In this document: piece after piece, positions 36,977-45,041 of the stretch
How the letters are laid out: every line of letters starts with the position of its first letter
How positions within the stretch are numbered: the first letter of the stretch is position 1
Assembly (NCBI RefSeq): GCF_041154745.1
Contig: NZ_AP031573.1
Location: 2,108,001-2,172,000 of the forward strand
Direction of reading: 5' to 3'
From: Flavobacterium sp. CFS9
Lineage (GTDB): Bacteria > Bacteroidota > Bacteroidia > Flavobacteriales > Flavobacteriaceae
DNA length: 64,000 bases
Position numbers and translations under genes: made by a program
The notes under the pieces: model-generated
Database searches by the model: none
Told to the model about the DNA's origin: nothing
What the model saw: only the letters and a program-made list of their open reading frames with translations

Positions 36977-37050
36977 CCAAAATAAAAATTCCAAATTCCA
37001 ATTGTTTGTTGATTATATCTTCATTTTGGAATTTGGAATTTTTATTTTGG
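36977..37050. terminator. Perfect 24-base inverted repeat between convergent genes
   Basis: The arms ccaaaataaaaattccaaat(tcca) at 36977-37000 and their exact reverse complement at 37027-37050 flank a 26-base loop. The element lies between the ansA stop and the MFS stop and probably terminates both. The composition suggests a dispersed repeat. Confidence 0.75.
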
Positions 37051-37060
37051 GCTTTAAAAA

Positions 37061-38293
37061 TCAATTTTTGTAGCGAACCTCACAAGTTCCAAACTCTTCT
37101 TCAGAACTCTGTTTTTTGTAGTACACATAAACAATTACGGAGAGTATGCAAATAATACCCTGAATGGCCACAGTTTCTCGGGTCCCGATAATGTGCGAAA
37201 CATATCCGATAATCAAACTTCCCACAGGAATCATTCCCTGATAGGCCATCAGATAGTAACTAATACTTCTCGAACGCAGGTGCACAGGACTTTGTGTCTG
37301 AACGTAAATGTTTATAGACGAGGTTTGTGCCATCATTCCCAGGCCGCTCAGAGCCATGCAAATAAGTGCCACAGTCAGACTATTTGAATAAGCCAGTATG
37401 ATAATACTAAAGCCTAATAATAAGCTCGCAGCGATCATTATTTTGCCCATATTGTCCGCTTTTTTAAGATTAGCCAGATAAATAGCAGACAGTATCGAAC
37501 CAATTCCGGCAGCGCTCTCAAACCAGCTGAAAGTCTGCGCATTTCCGCTAAAAATATCCTTGGCAAAAACAGGCATTAAAGTGTTGAACGAAATAACAAA
37601 CAAGCTGCTGCACATTAACATCAGAAGCATTTTGGCCATTTCGCTTTCTTTTTTAATATAATCCAGACCTTCCAAAAAATCGTCTACCATTTTCATTTTT
37701 TCGGTTGCTTTAATATGAGGTGTGATTTTCATCATCAATAAAGAAATCAGAACCGGAATGTAGCTTAAGAAGTTTCCAATAAAACAAATGTCCTCACCGT
37801 AATTGTGCAGAATAATTCCGGCTAAGGCAGGTCCGGCAATTCGGGCGAAATTATTCAGCGTAGAGTTTAAGGCTACTGCATTGGGTAAGTCCTCTTTATT
37901 GTCAACAATATCAATCATCATCGTTTGTCGGCAAGTCATGTCAAAAGAATTGATGATTCCCTGAATTAAACTCAAGGCCAGAATAAAGTTGATGTTGTAT
38001 ATTTTCAGATAAATTAACAGTGCCAAAGCACCAGTCTGAAGCATAGCCAAAGATTGCAATAGAATCATAGCGCGGTGTCTGTCGTAACGGCCAATAATAC
38101 TTCCGGCCAAGGGAGCCAGAAACAAGGACGGGATCATGCTTAAAAATGTCGCTAATCCCAGTAAGAAAACCGAACCCGTAACGCTGTAAATCATCCAGCT
38201 TACAGCTGTTTTTTGAAGCCAGGTTCCAATTACAGAAACAGATTGTCCGTAAAAGAACAACTTGAAGTTTTTTGATTTTAACGCTTTAAACAT
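37061..38293 (-). CDS. MFS transporter, EntS-like family
   Basis: A 410-residue major facilitator with about ten to twelve helices. It begins ALKSKNFKLFFYGQSVSVIGTW and has the loop SIIGRYDRHRAMIL between helices 2 and 3. This start and loop are typical of the MFS_3 group, which includes the enterobactin exporter. Drug or siderophore export is therefore possible, but the substrate is not determined. It is divergent from the LysR gene 91 bases away, a common regulator-transporter pairing. Confidence 0.85.
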   Translation of the reverse strand: MFKALKSKNFKLFFYGQSVSVIGTWLQKTAVSWMIYSVTGSVFLLGLATFLSMIPSLFLAPLAGSIIGRYDRHRAMILLQSLAMLQTGALALLIYLKIYNINFILALSLIQGIINSFDMTCRQTMMIDIVDNKEDLPNAVALNSTLNNFARIAGPALAGIILHNYGEDICFIGNFLSYIPVLISLLMMKITPHIKATEKMKMVDDFLEGLDYIKKESEMAKMLLMLMCSSLFVISFNTLMPVFAKDIFSGNAQTFSWFESAAGIGSILSAIYLANLKKADNMGKIMIAASLLLGFSIIILAYSNSLTVALICMALSGLGMMAQTSSINIYVQTQSPVHLRSRSISYYLMAYQGMIPVGSLIIGYVSHIIGTRETVAIQGIICILSVIVYVYYKKQSSEEEFGTCEVRYKN

Positions 38294-38384
38294 AATGCCT
38301 GATATTTTTTTACAAAGTTCGGGATTATGATTTCATTAGAAAAATTAATAATTTTACTTATAATAAGTATTTAAACTTATCAAT

Positions 38385-39254
38385 ATGGAAATTTATCAAT
38401 TGGAATATTTTATAAAAACTGCTGAGGTACTTCATTTTACCAAAGCGGCCGAGTTGTGTTTTGTAACCCAATCGGGCTTATCACAGCAAATAAAAAAACT
38501 TGAAGAAGAACTCGAAATGCCTTTGTTTAAAAGGATCGGTAAAAAAGTACAGCTTACCGAAGCCGGCGCTGTTTTCCTGATTCACGCCAAAAAAGTTATC
38601 GAAAATGTAGAAAACGGAAAACAGGCTATTGAAGATTTAAACGAAATGATTGGCGGTGAACTGCGAATTGGTGTAACCTATATCTTCGGCCTTTTAATTC
38701 TGCCCGTTATCAATACGTTCGCAAAACAATACCCCAATCTAAAAATTGTAGTTGAATACGGTACAACAGAAGCTTTAGAACAAAAATTATTAACGAATGA
38801 ATTAGACCTAGTTTTGGTGATTTCGTCACATGAAATAAATATTCCCGTTGAGAAAGTTCCTTTGTTTACTTCACAAATGGTATTGGTGGTTTCAAAAACA
38901 CATTCTTTGGCAACTTTAGACAAAATTGTGTTTAAGAAAATTGAAGAAATTCCGCTTGTTTTACCGGGAAAAGGGTCGAATTCGAGAGAATTTGTGGAAG
39001 AACTATTTGCTAAAAACAAAATGAGACCCAAGATTTCCATCGAATTAAACTCGATTCATGCCTTACTGCAAATGGTGCAGGACAGTGACTGGGCTACTAT
39101 AGTTGCCGAGAAAGCCCTAAAAGGCTGGGACGACCTGAAAGCGATTCAGATTACGGGAGTTCCAACAAAAAGAGAATCGTTTATGCTGACCCTTGGAGGC
39201 TACCAAAAAAAGGCCGTAAAACTGTTTATGGAAGAATTTAGAAAAAGTATGTAA
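38385..39254 (+). CDS. LysR-family transcriptional regulator
   Basis: A 289-residue LysR regulator. The winged helix at residues 1-60 is typical (LEYFIKTAEVLHFTKAAEL, TQSGLSQQIKKLEEEL, MPLFKRIGKKV). The substrate-binding domain follows (GELRIGVTYIFG, LDLVLVISS, LVLPGKGSNSREF). The target is probably the divergent MFS gene. Confidence 0.9.
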   Translation: MEIYQLEYFIKTAEVLHFTKAAELCFVTQSGLSQQIKKLEEELEMPLFKRIGKKVQLTEAGAVFLIHAKKVIENVENGKQAIEDLNEMIGGELRIGVTYIFGLLILPVINTFAKQYPNLKIVVEYGTTEALEQKLLTNELDLVLVISSHEINIPVEKVPLFTSQMVLVVSKTHSLATLDKIVFKKIEEIPLVLPGKGSNSREFVEELFAKNKMRPKISIELNSIHALLQMVQDSDWATIVAEKALKGWDDLKAIQITGVPTKRESFMLTLGGYQKKAVKLFMEEFRKSM

Positions 39255-39314
39255 ACTAATATCCGATTTTGTTTTTCTAAGTCATTTTTTTTTATGTTAT
39301 TTGCAGACCAATTT

Positions 39315-39401
39315 AGAGAGGTGTCCGAGTGGTTGAAGGAGCTAGCCTGGAAAGCTAGTATATGGGTAACTGTATCGAGGGTTCGAATCCCTTCCTCTCT
39401 G
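39315..39401 (+). tRNA. tRNA-Ser (anticodon GGA)
   Basis: An 87-base tRNA with acceptor stem AGAGAGG pairing with CCTCTCT and discriminator G. The anticodon stem-loop ctagc-ctGGAaa-gctag has the anticodon at 39349-39351. There is a long variable arm typical of serine tRNA, and a T arm with TTCGAAT. CCA is not encoded; GCA follows. Confidence 0.95.
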
Positions 39402-39426
39402 CAAATTTTTAACGTAAAGAATACCA

Positions 39427-39457
39427 AACCCCGAAACAAAAGTTTCGGGGTTTTTTA
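39427..39457 (+). terminator. Terminator of tRNA-Ser
   Basis: The stem aaccccgaaac / gtttcggggtt has an aaaa loop and a following T run. Confidence 0.88.
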
Positions 39458-39607
39458 TTAACTTTCTTCAATTATCAATTTCACATTAAACAAAGGTGTA
39501 ACAGTAGACCAAACTATTGTTTTTTTGTACTAAGTTGAATATCAAAATACTTTTTGAAGATGGAAAAGCAATGTGTAAATTTTGCACTTTGCAAATTCCA
39601 ATAAACC

Positions 39608-39653
39608 AGTATAAGGGTAACTATATCAAGAGTTCAAATTCTTTTCTCTCTGC
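39608..39653 (+). pseudogene. Decayed copy of the tRNA-Ser 3' half
   Basis: About 46 bases align with the tRNA-Ser gene from the end of its anticodon stem to its 3' end, including the gggtaact variable arm and the ctctctgc terminus. About eight positions differ, nearly all G-to-A or C-to-T changes, so the segment no longer folds well. It lies some 250 bases downstream of the intact gene. A remnant attachment site is the likely origin. Confidence 0.75.
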
Positions 39654-39654
39654 T

Positions 39655-39690
39655 AAAAAAAGCGCCACAATTTTTGTGGCGCTTTTTTTA
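39655..39690. terminator. Bidirectional terminator
   Basis: The stem aaaaagcgccacaa / ttgtggcgcttttt has A and T runs on both sides. It ends the minus-strand T9SS gene and whatever transcript crosses the tRNA remnant. Confidence 0.85.
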
Positions 39691-42129
39691 TTTCTTTATA
39701 ATTTTTTTGGTTATGCTTTGGTTATCGTTTTTAAATTTCATTATATATATACCAGTATTTAAAAAATTTAAATCTAATGATGAAGTTGAATAATTTTTTT
39801 TGTTGAAAACAGTTTTGCCTGATTGGTCATAAATTGTAATGTCATAATTTACATCGGAGTCCCATGAAATCTTATCCGATGTGGGATTTGGGTAAATACG
39901 TATTTCATTATTGTTAGAATCGGTTACATCTTCTATGCTTAATGTTGAAGTATTTATGAAAAAACTAGCTTTACCTATAAAGTAATAGCTCGTTGCAATA
40001 TCTAATTTATGGTCCTTATTTAAGTCCCCTAACGTAACATCTCGACTCAAACTACTTGCATTTCCTAAATTATGTATTATGGTTTTTTGAAAAGCATTTT
40101 TTTGAAAAGAATAAGCAATTAATTTTTCATCATATGGAGCATAATATTCATAAGACACACCTATGACTTCTATATTTCCATCGCCATCAAGATCACCACA
40201 AGTAATAGATTGTAAGCTCTGTTGGTTGTCAATAGTTTTTATTGTTGAATTTGGATCAAATATTCCTTTGTCGTTTTTTATCCAATACACGTTACGAGGA
40301 GAATAGGAATAAGAGTCTGCGGAAATTATATCAAGGTAGCCATCATTATCAATATCTGCTAATTCAATTGGGTTAGTTGAGATACTGGTTAGCTCCGTAT
40401 TTATAGTGAAATTTCCTTGTCCATCATTTTTTAGTATTTGAATTGAAGAAGTTTCTGCTGAACTAACAACAATGTCAATATCTCCATCATTATCAATATC
40501 TCCACTTTTTATTCTATTTGGTTTAAATCTATAATTTGTAGGAAAGCTAATTTGATTTACATTTTCGAAATTAAAATCTCCCAAATTTTTAATTATACCA
40601 AAATTAGTCCCTTTTTGATATGGATTTGTAAAACATATATCCGGTTTTCCGTCTTTATTGAAATCAGCTATTTCTATATCTCGAAAAGAAAGAAGAGGGA
40701 TGCTGTAAACTGACGTGAATTTTTCATTGCCATTATTCTTGTAGATTTCAAACTTATATTGAGTGGAGGCTATAATATCAAGCCAGCCATCACCATTCAT
40801 GTCTGCGAGTTCAATTTCGGAGCTAAGAGTTGATGTAATATCAGTAGGGAGTAGATATGGAGAAGAAAAATTTCCATTTCCTAAATTTTTATTCCACATG
40901 ACAATACTAGATCCAGTAACAATATCATTAAGCCCATCATTATTTAGATCTCCAATTCTAATAGAAGAAATCGCACCTAATGGAGTTCTGATAATAGTCT
41001 CATCATATAACAAAGTAGATGGGTTATAAGAGTAATATGAAAGTTTTTCTCTTTCAGAATATTCAGTTTTTAAAGTAGAGAGACATACTATTTCCGGAAG
41101 CGAATCTTTATTAAAGTCGTCAGCAATTAGATCTTTTATAAATTTTATAGTATTGTTGCTTACTGTTTGAAAAGTAAAAGTTTTGTCAGTGTTATTCTTG
41201 TACCATCCTAGAATTGATGATTTTGAAGTAATGATATCAGGATAGCCATCATTATCCATGTCTCGAACACATAATTTAGTAAAATTACTTTCCTCATTAT
41301 CAATAACAGTAGGAGGATCGAATTTGTTTCCTTTTTGACTAATATAGTACGATAGTTTGTTACTAGCATTAAAAGAGATAAGATCTAAAAAACCATCCAT
41401 ATTTATATCCATAAAATCAAAACTGCCATAATCAGCTATGTATGCAACATACACAGGAGGTTCAAAAGAGCCATTTCCCGTATTTTTATTCAAAAATATT
41501 GTGTTATCTTCACTTAGAGACATTATGTCTAAAAAGCCATCATTATTAAGATCAATTATTTTTACTTTTTCAAAGCCATATACTGAAGTGCTAATTTTTT
41601 TTCCTTCAGTAAAGACGCCATTTCCTTTATTGAGATAAAAAACTACTCCATCTTTATTTAATGAACCAACAACAATATCATTGAGGCCGTCTTTATTTAA
41701 ATCAGCCACCTCCACAGATTGTGGGTTATCTATGGATGCGATAATTATTTCTTTAGAAAATTTTTCATTGCCTAAATTTTTATACCATGTAATTTTATCT
41801 AGGAAATAATCAACTGTTATTATATCATTTAAGTTGTCATTATCAATATCTGCTGCATAAATACATTTTAAGTAAAGAGTATTGTCAACGATTTTTTTTT
41901 GTTCATGTAGTAAATTCCCGTTTACATTTTTATACCAAACAAGAGTATTATCCTTTGTGTTTGTAATTAGTTCTTTGAAACCATCGTTATTTAAGTCTGC
42001 ACTAAAAGAATTTGAGATATTAGTTGCAGTATTTCTTTCATCTACAAAAATTTGCTCTGTAGAGAAATTAATTTGGGGAAAAATGGATATGGAGTTTGAT
42101 AAAAGTATAAAAAGTAATAGTTTTTTCAT
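39688..42129 (-). CDS. Secreted FG-GAP/VCBS repeat protein with T9SS type A sorting domain
   Basis: An 813-residue secreted protein with signal peptide (LLLFILLSNSISIFPQ). It is a long array of FG-GAP/VCBS-type repeats, each carrying a calcium-binding loop of the form DLNNDGFxD, DIDNDNLND or DMNGDGWLD, more than a dozen in all. These fold as a beta-propeller. The C-terminus IRIYPNPTSDK to ITKKIIKK is a type A T9SS sorting signal, so the protein is exported to the surface or medium. No catalytic domain is visible. A role in adhesion or in binding glycans is inferred from the family. Confidence 0.9.
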   Translation of the reverse strand: MKKLLLFILLSNSISIFPQINFSTEQIFVDERNTATNISNSFSADLNNDGFKELITNTKDNTLVWYKNVNGNLLHEQKKIVDNTLYLKCIYAADIDNDNLNDIITVDYFLDKITWYKNLGNEKFSKEIIIASIDNPQSVEVADLNKDGLNDIVVGSLNKDGVVFYLNKGNGVFTEGKKISTSVYGFEKVKIIDLNNDGFLDIMSLSEDNTIFLNKNTGNGSFEPPVYVAYIADYGSFDFMDINMDGFLDLISFNASNKLSYYISQKGNKFDPPTVIDNEESNFTKLCVRDMDNDGYPDIITSKSSILGWYKNNTDKTFTFQTVSNNTIKFIKDLIADDFNKDSLPEIVCLSTLKTEYSEREKLSYYSYNPSTLLYDETIIRTPLGAISSIRIGDLNNDGLNDIVTGSSIVMWNKNLGNGNFSSPYLLPTDITSTLSSEIELADMNGDGWLDIIASTQYKFEIYKNNGNEKFTSVYSIPLLSFRDIEIADFNKDGKPDICFTNPYQKGTNFGIIKNLGDFNFENVNQISFPTNYRFKPNRIKSGDIDNDGDIDIVVSSAETSSIQILKNDGQGNFTINTELTSISTNPIELADIDNDGYLDIISADSYSYSPRNVYWIKNDKGIFDPNSTIKTIDNQQSLQSITCGDLDGDGNIEVIGVSYEYYAPYDEKLIAYSFQKNAFQKTIIHNLGNASSLSRDVTLGDLNKDHKLDIATSYYFIGKASFFINTSTLSIEDVTDSNNNEIRIYPNPTSDKISWDSDVNYDITIYDQSGKTVFNKKNYSTSSLDLNFLNTGIYIMKFKNDNQSITKKIIKK

Positions 42130-42211
42130 ATGAGGAATTTACTTGAATAATTAGGTTTCAAATTTATATTAAAAAAAAGTAGGATTAATGCTAAAAACTA
42201 AAATCATAATA

Positions 42212-42256
42212 AAAAAATCCCACAATTTCTTTTTTTTGAAATTGTGGGATTTTTAC
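42212..42256 (-). terminator. Terminator of the XRE regulator gene
   Basis: The stem aaaaatcccacaatttc / gaaattgtgggattttt lies about 50 bases beyond the stop of the minus-strand XRE gene. Confidence 0.85.
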
Positions 42257-42305
42257 TTTTGAGATCTAAACAAAAAAATCTTTTTCTATGGTATTTTTTA
42301 AAAAC

Positions 42306-42704
42306 TTATTTCTTGTTCAATAACTTCTCCAAATATTCATTTTTATCCTTCTCAGCCTGCACTAAACGTTCGTAAAGTTCTACAACTTTATCAAGAGGAT
42401 TGAATGAGCAATTATTTGATTGAATGGCTCCGTTACTATGGCTAAAGTCATTATCATAAATATTATTAAAATAATTAAAAACGGCTTCTTCTGAAAAGTT
42501 TTTAATGGCTTCAACCGTAACTCCAAGAACTTTTGCCACTTCTTTTAGTTTTTCTTCATCTATGGTTTCGCTGTTTTCTATAGTAGAAACAGATTGTTGA
42601 GATATACCTAAAGCCTGTGCCAATGCTTCTTGTTTCATGTCTTTCAGTTCACGAATACGACTTATTTTTCGCCCTATATGATATGGTTTTTCTGCTATGC
42701 TCAT
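42306..42704 (-). CDS. XRE-family helix-turn-helix regulator
   Basis: A 132-residue protein. It has an N-terminal HTH of the XRE type at about 10-65 (IGRKISRIRELKDMKQEALA, LGISQQSVSTIENSE) and a C-terminal helical segment (VVELYERLVQAEKDKNEYLE) that could pair as a coiled coil. The ATG at 42702-42704 is as likely as one two codons upstream. Proteins of this shape are common single-gene regulators in flavobacteria; the target is unknown. Confidence 0.85.
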   Translation of the reverse strand: MSIAEKPYHIGRKISRIRELKDMKQEALAQALGISQQSVSTIENSETIDEEKLKEVAKVLGVTVEAIKNFSEEAVFNYFNNIYDNDFSHSNGAIQSNNCSFNPLDKVVELYERLVQAEKDKNEYLEKLLNKK

Positions 42705-43031
42705 ATTCAAAGATATTTAAAATTATAAAAGAATGATCGATTTTGGTAAAAAACAAGTTCGTTTTTGTAAGATACGCTTTTCATTATTGATACAAAAATA
42801 CGGTTTTTCTACTTTGGCACAACTCCATTATGGAAGTTCACCAATAATAAGTTTATCAAAAATCAAATGGTTAGTAAAAGTAATATTAAAAGGGTTTTAA
42901 AAACAGAAAAAGCAATCCTTCAGAAGGTTAAAAATAGAAGATTGTCGAAGATTTTGAAGACGTATTTTTAAGTTAAATTTATTAAAGAAATTATTATATA
43001 TTTGGCCTCTTTTGTTCCCTAAAAAACTAGA
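42705..43031. other. Intergenic region with only weak short frames
   Basis: The 327-base gap between the divergent XRE and SpeD-like genes has no convincing gene. Two overlapping short plus-strand frames exist, 42733-42900 (55 codons) and 42867-42971 (34 codons). Both are basic but have no recognisable motif. A -7-like tatatttg at 42997-43004 is the probable promoter of the operon that follows. Confidence 0.5.
42997..43004 (+). promoter_or_regulatory. Probable -7 element of the SpeD-like operon
   Basis: TATATTTG matches the Bacteroidota TAnnTTTG consensus, 28 bases before the ATG at 43032. A clear -33 TTG was not found at the usual distance. Confidence 0.5.
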
Positions 43032-43394
43032 ATGGATTTACCTCCTTACTCACCAGGATTGCATAAACTGGTTACTTTACATGTCGATGAAACTCAGAAA
43101 CTAACCAATAGTAAGGGCTTTGTTGATGCGACCAATATGATTTTAGAAAAATATGGACTGGAAAAGGTAGGGGTGGTTGTACATAATTTCGACAACGATA
43201 GTTTTACAATTTCATTCTGCTTAAAAGAATCTCATATCTGCATACATACCTGGCCCGAATACAATCAACTTACATTGGATGTTTATCTGTGTAACTATCT
43301 TCAGGATAATTCACAGAAAGTTAAAGATGTTATGGCGGATTATATTAGCTATTTTGAAGGAAGAATTATTAAAGATTTTGAAATCAATCGATAG
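43032..43394 (+). CDS. S-adenosylmethionine decarboxylase-family proenzyme
   Basis: A 120-residue SpeD/SpeH-type protein. The self-cleavage site is Glu66-Ser67 in KESHICIHTWPE; Ser67 would become the pyruvoyl cofactor. His72 and Cys87 lie 5 and 20 residues after the Ser, exactly the spacing of the catalytic His and Cys in the short bacterial class of the enzyme. It should therefore make decarboxylated SAM, the aminopropyl donor. It begins a seven-gene operon that also encodes a membrane aminopropyltransferase, which would use that donor. Confidence 0.88.
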   Translation: MDLPPYSPGLHKLVTLHVDETQKLTNSKGFVDATNMILEKYGLEKVGVVVHNFDNDSFTISFCLKESHICIHTWPEYNQLTLDVYLCNYLQDNSQKVKDVMADYISYFEGRIIKDFEINR

Positions 43395-43397
43395 GAT

Positions 43398-44630
43398 ATG
43401 AAAATTACTTGTTACAATTGTAATACAGAAACTGAATTAAGAGTTGGTTTTGATGTTGTGAATTTTGTATGTCCCAATTGTCAGAGTTTGTATACTCGTG
43501 ATGATGAAGGGCAGTTTCGCAGAAGATCTCAGTATAAAACCACACTTAATGATTTTCCGTTGGCTATTGGTGATGTTGGTTTTTTGAAAGGAAGCGAATA
43601 TAAAGTCACAGGGATCTTGGTGAAAAAAGTTCATCCTGATTACAGATGGACAGAATTTATATTGGAGAATCACGAAAACGAGTGTATTTACCTTTCGGTT
43701 TCTAACGGACATTGGATTTTACTAACTGAAATGGAAGAGGTTTTTGAGGTAAAAAAACATCCTTTGGTTCTGGAGCATAATGACAAAGACTATAATATTT
43801 TCGAATATTCAGATGCTGCAATTATAAACGCTCAGGGGTTTTTCGATTTCGAATTGCCTCAGAATAAGAATATTCATTTAGTGGAGTATATAAGACCACC
43901 TTACATGATTTCTGTTGAAAGAATGAATGGAGTTGAAACAGCTTTTTATGGAGAATACATTAAAAAGGAAGAAATAAAAAAGGCTTTTAAAAATGTTGTA
44001 CTGCCTTATAAGTTTGGTGTAAACATGATTCAGCCATCCCGGTTTAACCTTAATAATACAGCAATTATTTTTTGCTGTATTGCTGCATTGCTGATAGCAA
44101 CCAATTGGTTTATCTATAAGGATCAATTTAAACAAAAGGTATTTTCCAAATCCATAAAATTTACTGAATTTAATAATAAAGAAATTACAAGTGATGCTTT
44201 TATTCTAAATGGCGGTTCGGCACCGCTGACTATTACAGTTGCTACAGATGTTGATAATTCCTGGGCAAATCTTAATGTTGCTTTAGTAGATGAAATGACC
44301 AATGATGAAATTTATGCCAATAAAGACATAGAATTTTATCACGGTTATTCTGATGGAGAATCATGGACAGAAGGGGACAATATGGAGAAGTTTAATATTT
44401 GCGGTGTTAAAGCAGGACGATATCATCTTTTGATAACCCCAATGAAAGCACCGGAAGATGTCAATAATAGTGAAATGCGTGTAAATGTAGTTTGGAACGA
44501 ACCATCAAACAGAAATGTCTGGATGGTCGTTATTGGTATGATTGTCATTTACTTAATAATATGGTTTTTTACGTATAATTTTGAAAAAGAGAGATGGGCT
44601 GATAGTTCTTATTCTCGTTACGATGAATAA
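43398..44630 (+). CDS. DUF4178-type membrane protein with zinc-ribbon
   Basis: A 410-residue protein. It starts with two CxxC pairs (CYNCNTE and CPNCQS) forming a probable zinc ribbon. A DUF4178-like soluble domain follows at about 45-190 (DFPLAIGDVGFLKGSEYKV, FILENHENECIYLSVSNGHW). Two membrane segments are at about 215-235 (AIIFCCIAALLIATNWFIY) and near the C-terminus (WMVVIGMIVIYLIIWFF), with a beta-rich extracytoplasmic region between. The gene starts three bases after the SpeD-like gene. DUF4178 is often found with DUF350 and polyamine-type enzymes; its activity is unknown. Confidence 0.8.
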   Translation: MKITCYNCNTETELRVGFDVVNFVCPNCQSLYTRDDEGQFRRRSQYKTTLNDFPLAIGDVGFLKGSEYKVTGILVKKVHPDYRWTEFILENHENECIYLSVSNGHWILLTEMEEVFEVKKHPLVLEHNDKDYNIFEYSDAAIINAQGFFDFELPQNKNIHLVEYIRPPYMISVERMNGVETAFYGEYIKKEEIKKAFKNVVLPYKFGVNMIQPSRFNLNNTAIIFCCIAALLIATNWFIYKDQFKQKVFSKSIKFTEFNNKEITSDAFILNGGSAPLTITVATDVDNSWANLNVALVDEMTNDEIYANKDIEFYHGYSDGESWTEGDNMEKFNICGVKAGRYHLLITPMKAPEDVNNSEMRVNVVWNEPSNRNVWMVVIGMIVIYLIIWFFTYNFEKERWADSSYSRYDE

Positions 44631-44636
44631 ATAGTC

Positions 44637-44816
44637 ATGAAAAAAATTTCGGATTTTATCTATAATAATGCAGCTTCATTAGCAATAGGACTTTTTTGCT
44701 TTGGAGTTTATCTTTATTTTGCAATTGCGGGAAACCGAATTTGCGATTGCGAAACCACAGAAAATTACAAGTCAACTGGAAGCCGGACTTCTTATAACCG
44801 TTTTTATCACAAATAA
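44637..44816 (+). CDS. Small single-pass membrane protein, 59 aa
   Basis: A 59-residue protein read from the ATG at 44637, six bases after the DUF4178 gene, and ending nine bases before the DUF350 gene. It has one membrane segment (ASLAIGLFCFGVYLYFAIAG), then CDCETTE and a Ser/Tyr-rich tail. Its tight fit between operon genes is the main evidence that it is real. Homologues and function are unknown. Confidence 0.65.
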   Translation: MKKISDFIYNNAASLAIGLFCFGVYLYFAIAGNRICDCETTENYKSTGSRTSYNRFYHK

Positions 44817-44825
44817 TATTTTACT

Positions 44826-45041
44826 ATGGATTTAATACATGTTCAACCAGTAGTTAATTCAGTTATTTTTTCTTTTTTAGGAATTATCATTTTACTGGTA
44901 GCTTATTTAATTATCGAAAAACTTACACCGGAAAACACCTGGAAAGAGGTAGGGGAGAAAAATAATGTTGCCGTTGCAATTGTTTTGGCCGCATTCATCA
45001 TCGGGATTTCGATGATCATTAGTGCAGCGATTCATGGGTAA
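44826..45041 (+). CDS. DUF350 membrane protein
   Basis: A 71-residue two-helix membrane protein (VIFSFLGIIILLVAYLII and VAVAIVLAAFIIGISMIISA) with the charged loop KLTPENTWKEVGEKNN, matching a single DUF350 unit. Many DUF350 proteins carry two such units, so this is a half-length form that probably oligomerises. It overlaps the aminopropyltransferase start by eight bases. DUF350 is known from envelope stress operons with polyamine-type genes; its molecular role is unsettled. Confidence 0.82.
   Translation: MDLIHVQPVVNSVIFSFLGIIILLVAYLIIEKLTPENTWKEVGEKNNVAVAIVLAAFIIGISMIISAAIHG

Noticed and set aside
39517-39762. Plus-strand frame of 81 codons
   Set aside because: It runs over the decayed tRNA copy and a terminator hairpin, and it shows no protein motif.
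42733-42971. Two overlapping short basic frames upstream of the SpeD-like gene
   Set aside because: They overlap in different frames, carry no motif and lack spacing evidence; neither could be supported as a gene.
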